Assembly (NCBI GenBank): GCA_910585255.1
Contig: CAJUEI010000061.1
Coordinates: 1-17,522, forward strand
Length of the DNA stretch: 17,522 nucleotides
Reading direction: 5' to 3'
Source of the DNA: an uncultured Lachnospiraceae bacterium
Lineage (GTDB): Bacteria; Bacillota; Clostridia; Lachnospirales; Lachnospiraceae
Shown here: piece by piece, positions 14,683 to 17,522 of the stretch
Position numbering within the stretch: the stretch's first letter is position 1
Layout: each line of letters starts with the position of its first letter
Position numbers and translations under genes: made by a program
The notes under the pieces: generated by a model
Told to the model about the DNA's origin: nothing
Database searches by the model: none
Seen by the model: only the letters and a program-made list of their open reading frames with translations

Positions 14683-14720
14683 GGGTGGGGGATTCGGGAG
14701 GGGGACGTCAGTCGGGAGGG
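14683..14720 (+). other. G-rich tract with G-quadruplex potential upstream of sigK
   Basis: GGGTGGGGGATTCGGGAG then GGGG provides four runs of three or more G with loops of 1, 4 and 1 bases (14683-14704), and another GGGAGGGG follows at 14713-14720. In this AT-rich window such a run is exceptional. It lies upstream of the sigK promoter, on the strand that serves as template for sigK, and overlaps the left edge of repeat F2. Confidence 0.6.
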
Positions 14721-14982
14721 GACGCCAGAACGGAGAAGGGATTCCTTTCTGCTGTTCCGCTCTTCGGAAAAGTAGAAAGTCTAATGCCTCTGAATCTATG
14801 TGCATCCAGCCGGACGGACCGGGGTGCAATTCGCCCGTACAGCGGGCTAAACACACCTCTTTTTTTGCCATTCGAGAATGGCAAAAAATCCTAGTGGATC
14901 GACAGAGGCATAAAACTTTCTAACTTTCCTCCGAAGTCACAGCAGAAAGGAATCCCTTCTCCGCTCTGGCTGCTTTTTCCGG
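14713..14982. repeat. Palindromic repeat family 2, copy F2 (full form)
   Basis: The left arm (14724-14792) and right arm (14903-14970) are inverted copies of about 68 bases. The outer 31 bases, starting GCCAGA-CGGAGAAGGGATTCC, differ at one position; the inner parts are less alike but share AGAAAGT and ATGCCTCTG. The centre holds a GCCCG/CGGGC hairpin (14833-14847) and a perfect palindrome at 14860-14888 built on GCCATTC-GA-GAATGGC flanked by T7 and A6. The minus strand of the left half is open as a 64-codon frame with ATG at 14871; no ribosome site precedes it within normal distance. The copy looks like a non-autonomous, MITE-like element. Confidence 0.7.
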
Positions 14983-15014
14983 TAGGGAGATTTGTGGTTG
15001 ATTTATGTATCTGC

Positions 15015-15088
15015 GGTGTGATTGTGTGATTTGGAATGAAGTGGTGTGATTATGTGATTTGGAATGAAGTGGTGGAATTGGTTTTGGG
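15015..15088 (+). repeat. 28-bp tandem repeat, two full units and a partial third
   Basis: Two 28-base units (15015-15042, 15043-15070), built as GGTGTGATT-R-TGTGATTTGG then AATGAAGT, differ at one base. A partial third unit begins GGTGGAATTGG at 15071. The whole stretch has no C on the plus strand. It lies between repeat F2 and the promoter of the PilT-like gene. Confidence 0.8.
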
Positions 15089-15139
15089 ATCTTGATATGG
15101 TTTAGAGGGAATTTGCTTTGTTGAATTGGGAGGTATCTC

Positions 15140-15168
15140 TTGTGCTGGAGAGGAAATTAGGATATAAT
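15140..15168 (+). promoter_or_regulatory. Sigma-A-type promoter for the PilT-like gene
   Basis: TTGTGC (15140-15145) and a consensus TATAAT (15163-15168) are spaced by 17 bases, 26 bases before the chosen ATG. The leader is short and contains the AAAGGG ribosome site at 15181-15186. Confidence 0.55.
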
Positions 15169-15194
15169 AAAAAAGAAAAGAAAGGGTGTGTAAG

Positions 15195-16286
15195 ATGGGA
15201 AAAGAGTTGACAAGCGAAGAAAAGAACATACGGGAACAGCAGAAGATTAATATAGAAAAATTGTTATGGATTGCAGTAGAACGGCATGCTTCAGATATAC
15301 ATATTGTATTGGAAAGACCGATACAGCTGCGAATAAATGGAAAGTGTATTTTTTTGGAGGATCAGGTGTTTTCGGCAGAAGAGATGAAGTATTTGATTCA
15401 TTTTTTGCTGAATGATAAACAGAAAAAGTGCCTGCAGGAGACGGGAGAGGTGACGTTTGCTTTTTCTACCTCTCAAAAGATTCGCTGCCGAGCCAGTATA
15501 TTTTTGCAGAGAGGGTATTATGCAGCGGTATTTCATTTGCTTGGGATTGGGATTCCAAAGGCAGAGACTTTAAAGATACCACAAAGTGTATTGGAATTAT
15601 ATAAGGAGAATCAGGGACTGGTAATTGTTTCCGGTGCCTCAGGGAGCGGGCGGACAACGACACTTGCCGTTTTGCTGGATCGGATTAATCAGGAGATAGG
15701 AGGGCATATTCTGACATTGGAATCTCCGGTGGAATATCTACATGTTAGAAAAAAAGCAATGGTTCATCAGCGGGGGATTGGACTGGATGTAGTAAATTAT
15801 ACAAGTGCATTAAAGGCGGCAATTCGGGAAGACGCAGATGTATTATTAGTTGGAGAGGCAGAGGATGCCGAAACGATAGAAAAGATGATTACGGCAGCCG
15901 AGATGGGACATTTTGTGTTTGGAGTAATGGATGTGGTAGGAGCAGTTGAGACGATTGAGCGGATGACAGAAGTATTTTCGCCGGAACAGCGAAAGACCAT
16001 GCAAAAGAGACTTGCTTATGCATTAAAGGCAGTGGTCTCTCAGCGGCTGATTCCGATTGGGGATGAGCAGCGGGCAGTGTTTGATGTAATACTGGCAGAT
16101 AAAACAGTAAGAAATTTGATTGAAGAGGGAAAGACTGCATCAATAAAGGAAGTAATGCAGAATGAAAAAGGTATGCAGAGAATGGAGGAAACCATATTTG
16201 AGTGGTATATTCAAGGAAAATTAGATCGGGAACAAGCATTGCGTTATGTGCGGGATGCTTCTTTGGTGGAGAAAATGTTAATATAG
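15195..16286 (+). CDS. PilT-like secretion/twitching ATPase with altered catalytic motifs
   Basis: The 363-aa protein follows the PilT layout: N-terminal ASDIHIVLERPIQLRING, the P-loop region, and the PilT-type C-terminal element TVRNLIEEGK. PilT is the hexameric ATPase that retracts type IV pili. Several motif residues differ from the family: the P-loop is GASGSGRTTT with Arg153 where Lys is nearly always found, the Asp box reads LESPVEYLH (Ser177 for Asp), the GEMRD segment reads GEAED (Glu223 for Arg), and the second His-box His is Asp246 (GVMDV). The catalytic-type Glu180 and Glu221 and the first His239 remain. ATP use may therefore be weak, changed or lost. The ATG at 15195 is preferred over GTG at 15186, which overlaps the ribosome site. 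No other pilus genes are in the window. It is a single-gene unit with its own promoter and terminator. Confidence 0.88.
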   Translation: MGKELTSEEKNIREQQKINIEKLLWIAVERHASDIHIVLERPIQLRINGKCIFLEDQVFSAEEMKYLIHFLLNDKQKKCLQETGEVTFAFSTSQKIRCRASIFLQRGYYAAVFHLLGIGIPKAETLKIPQSVLELYKENQGLVIVSGASGSGRTTTLAVLLDRINQEIGGHILTLESPVEYLHVRKKAMVHQRGIGLDVVNYTSALKAAIREDADVLLVGEAEDAETIEKMITAAEMGHFVFGVMDVVGAVETIERMTEVFSPEQRKTMQKRLAYALKAVVSQRLIPIGDEQRAVFDVILADKTVRNLIEEGKTASIKEVMQNEKGMQRMEETIFEWYIQGKLDREQALRYVRDASLVEKMLI

Positions 16287-16364
16287 GACTTTTTTACTAT
16301 AAGGCGTTTCTTTACAGAGAAGGAAATCTGTGTTACGATTGACAAAATCAGTTACTTTAAAGAG

Positions 16365-16406
16365 GTGCTTTCTTAACTTCTTATAAAGTTAAGAAAGCAC
16401 TTTTTT
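16365..16406 (+). terminator. Strong terminator between convergent genes
   Basis: GTGCTTTCTTAACTT (16365-16379) pairs perfectly with AAGTTAAGAAAGCAC (16386-16400) around a 6-base loop, followed by T6. It ends the PilT-like transcript and overlaps the stop codon of the convergent YwlG-like gene at 16407-16405. On the minus strand the stem is followed by CTCTTTAAAG, so it may also serve the opposite gene. Confidence 0.9.
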
Positions 16407-16956
16407 AAAGCAGAGATTCATTATAGATTGCTCTGGTACCACCGATAAATTTAGGGCGTGTTCTGGCAAAGACAATATGTGCTTCTCCTAAGGTATGCTG
16501 CGGCAGACGAAGAGGAACAGCTACTTCTTTTAGATGCATGCCAATTAGAGTATCTCCTATATCGATTCCAGCATGGGCACAAATGTGTTCTACTGCTACA
16601 GGATGAGAGAACGTTTGATAAGCAGCCGTAGCAAAAGAACCTCCAGCTTTAGGCTGGGGAATAACATTGACCGGCTCTAGATGGTATTGTTTGGAAGCAG
16701 TTTCTTCTATAATAATAGCACGATTTAAGTGTTCACAGCATTGGGCGGCTAAATAGATTTGGTAGTTTTGACAACAGGAATAGATTCCGTCAAAAATAGC
16801 TTTTCCTGTATCGGCAGAAGAATAGGAGCCAATTTTATGCCCTAATACTTCACTGGTAGAACAGCCTACAATTAAAATTTCCCCTGAGGTTAGATGAGCC
16901 GTTGTAATAAGTGCTTCTGTTAGGTTATAGGATTGTGTAGTTAAATTGTTTAACAT
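16405..16956 (-). CDS. ywlG: UPF0340 (YwlG/TIGR01440) family protein
   Basis: The 183-aa cytoplasmic protein matches the UPF0340/YwlG family, whose function is not established. Family features visible are the early GEILIVGCSTSEVLGHKIGS, the CCEHLNRA motif (Cys and His that could bind metal or act in catalysis), PKAGGSFATAAY, and the C-terminal GTRAIYNE. The length is normal for the family. The ATG at 16956 has AAAGGAAG at 16971-16964, about 7 bases upstream, which supports the start. In other Firmicutes the family often lies near serine hydroxymethyltransferase or ribose-phosphate genes; here it stands alone, next to repeat E and convergent with the PilT-like gene. Confidence 0.88.
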   Translation of the reverse strand: MLNNLTTQSYNLTEALITTAHLTSGEILIVGCSTSEVLGHKIGSYSSADTGKAIFDGIYSCCQNYQIYLAAQCCEHLNRAIIIEETASKQYHLEPVNVIPQPKAGGSFATAAYQTFSHPVAVEHICAHAGIDIGDTLIGMHLKEVAVPLRLPQHTLGEAHIVFARTRPKFIGGTRAIYNESLL

Positions 16957-17212
16957 AAAGTAACTTCCTTTCTTTTTAGGGTAATTAGTAAAAGTTCTTT
17001 TTTATTTTCATAATAGTCTGTTAATTTTATAATAATTTATGGATAATCATTTTTTACGGTTATTAACGTTATCATAACCCATTCATATTAGTTTTATAAT
17101 CTATTAGTTTCATAATAATCGATTCGTAATGATTTCATTATAATCTATTTGTCAAAAAAATCAAATATCTTTTTATTATTTCCGCAGAATAAACATAGGA
17201 TCCAATAATTTT
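16957..17212. other. AT-rich intergenic stretch upstream of ywlG
   Basis: The stretch is very AT-rich, with repeated short words such as ATAATCTATT and CATAATAATCGATTC. It presumably contains the ywlG promoter; TATTAT near 17010 on the minus strand is a possible -10, but no -35 is convincing. No coding sequence was seen. Confidence 0.4.
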
Positions 17213-17420
17213 TAACCTATCAAGGAAGTAACGGATCGGATTCCGAATTTCCTTTGAGTCAAATCGGATATTCGCAATCCGTTTTGCTATTTGCTCATAA
17301 CCTCATAGCTGCTATCGCAGTTTTTCAGTGGGAGTCTGCACTCCTACTGAAACAAGGAAATCCCAACCCATCGCTTTCGCCTTGGCGGCTTAGAAGAGGG
17401 GGACTTCCTTGATAAGGTTA
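17213..17420 (-). repeat. Palindromic repeat family 1, copy E (most complete form, reversed)
   Basis: This is a 208-bp element with TAACCTATCAAGGAAGT (17213-17229) at one end and ACTTCCTTGATAAGGTTA (17403-17420) at the other, which are inverted repeats apart from one inserted base. Read on the minus strand it has the family core, an extra hairpin TTTCAGTAGGAGT-GCAG and its partner ACTCCCACTGAAA, the CTGC-GATA-GCAG mini-hairpin, then the tail of copies A-C. A further arm follows, TCAAAGGAAATTCGGAATCC, an imperfect inverse of that tail. It appears to be the form from which A-C derive by loss of parts. Confidence 0.88.
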
Positions 17421-17446
17421 AAAGATAAAAAAGAAATCTATATTGT

Positions 17447-17522
17447 GGGAAAAACAGCTAGAGTGAGGAAACGGTTTGTCTACGCAGTGACTTCGGAGGA
17501 AAGTTAGAAGTTCTTAGACTTC
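17447..17522. repeat. Palindromic repeat family 2, copy F3 (partial, runs off the window)
   Basis: The plus strand contains GTGACTTCGGAGGAAAGTTA then GAA, an exact 23-base match to the reverse complement of the right arm of F2 (about 14915-14937). The surrounding bases (GGGAAAAACAGCTAGAGTGA and onward) also align with that arm. It follows copy E of family 1 by 26 bases. The rest is beyond the window. Confidence 0.65.

Noticed and set aside
14833..14866. GCCCG/CGGGC hairpin then T7 as a terminator
   Set aside because: Twelve bases separate the stem from the T-run, too far for an intrinsic terminator. The following perfect palindrome has its T-run before the stem on both strands.
14677..14871. 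64-codon minus-strand frame in F2 as a real gene
   Set aside because: No ribosome site precedes its ATG, and the last third runs through the G-quadruplex tract giving Pro-rich low-complexity sequence. Only the 20-codon segment shared with F1 is notable, and it is reported as a finding.
14616..14923. Two overlapping plus-strand open frames of 92 and 96 codons within repeat F2
   Set aside because: They lie in the G-rich tract and inverted arms, have unlikely amino-acid make-up and no supported ribosome site; the frames are explained by the palindromic repeat.

Overview
The window looks like chromosomal DNA from a low-GC, spore-forming, motile member of the Clostridia, most likely Lachnospiraceae. 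The grounds are an AT-rich composition, AGGAGG-type ribosome sites, an uninterrupted sporulation sigma factor of the SigK type, three methyl-accepting chemotaxis proteins (MCPs), a choline-binding-repeat D,D-carboxypeptidase and a PilT-like ATPase. No rRNA, tRNA, CRISPR array or phage genes were seen. The genus assignment is an inference.

Region 1 (1-2112, minus strand) is accessory DNA. An ISAs1-type transposase fragment, itself carrying an internal deletion, runs off the left edge. Its outer end sits in codon 8 or so of a gene whose start and leader closely match those of the intact PD-(D/E)XK (Rpn-like) nuclease/transposase-family gene at 1117-2112. An unrecognised 180-aa gene lies between the two.

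Region 2 (2113-12264) holds three MCPs with different sensor parts. The first (GTG start at 2952) is followed 18 bases later by a secreted, C-terminally anchored protein with a jelly-roll-like middle. A minus-strand block holds a flavin-binding lipoprotein and a dCACHE-type MCP. The third MCP has a good promoter and is followed 22 bases later by an ABC-class ATPase of the PF09818 type.

Region 3 (12278-17522) contains a VanY-like carboxypeptidase with wall-binding repeats, a SigK-like sigma factor, a PilT-like ATPase with several altered catalytic-motif residues, and a YwlG/UPF0340 gene.

Two families of palindromic repeats are scattered between the genes. Family 1 has five copies (2344, 2692, 6336, 13731, 17213) with about 18-bp terminal inverted repeats and inner hairpins. 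The two longer copies share an extra hairpin whose stem differs by paired, compensating changes. Family 2 has three copies (8595, 14713, 17447 running off the end) with long inverted arms. Two of its copies read on the minus strand as related peptide segments with conservative substitutions. These repeats, the degenerate PilT and the MCP-linked surface protein are the main points for follow-up.
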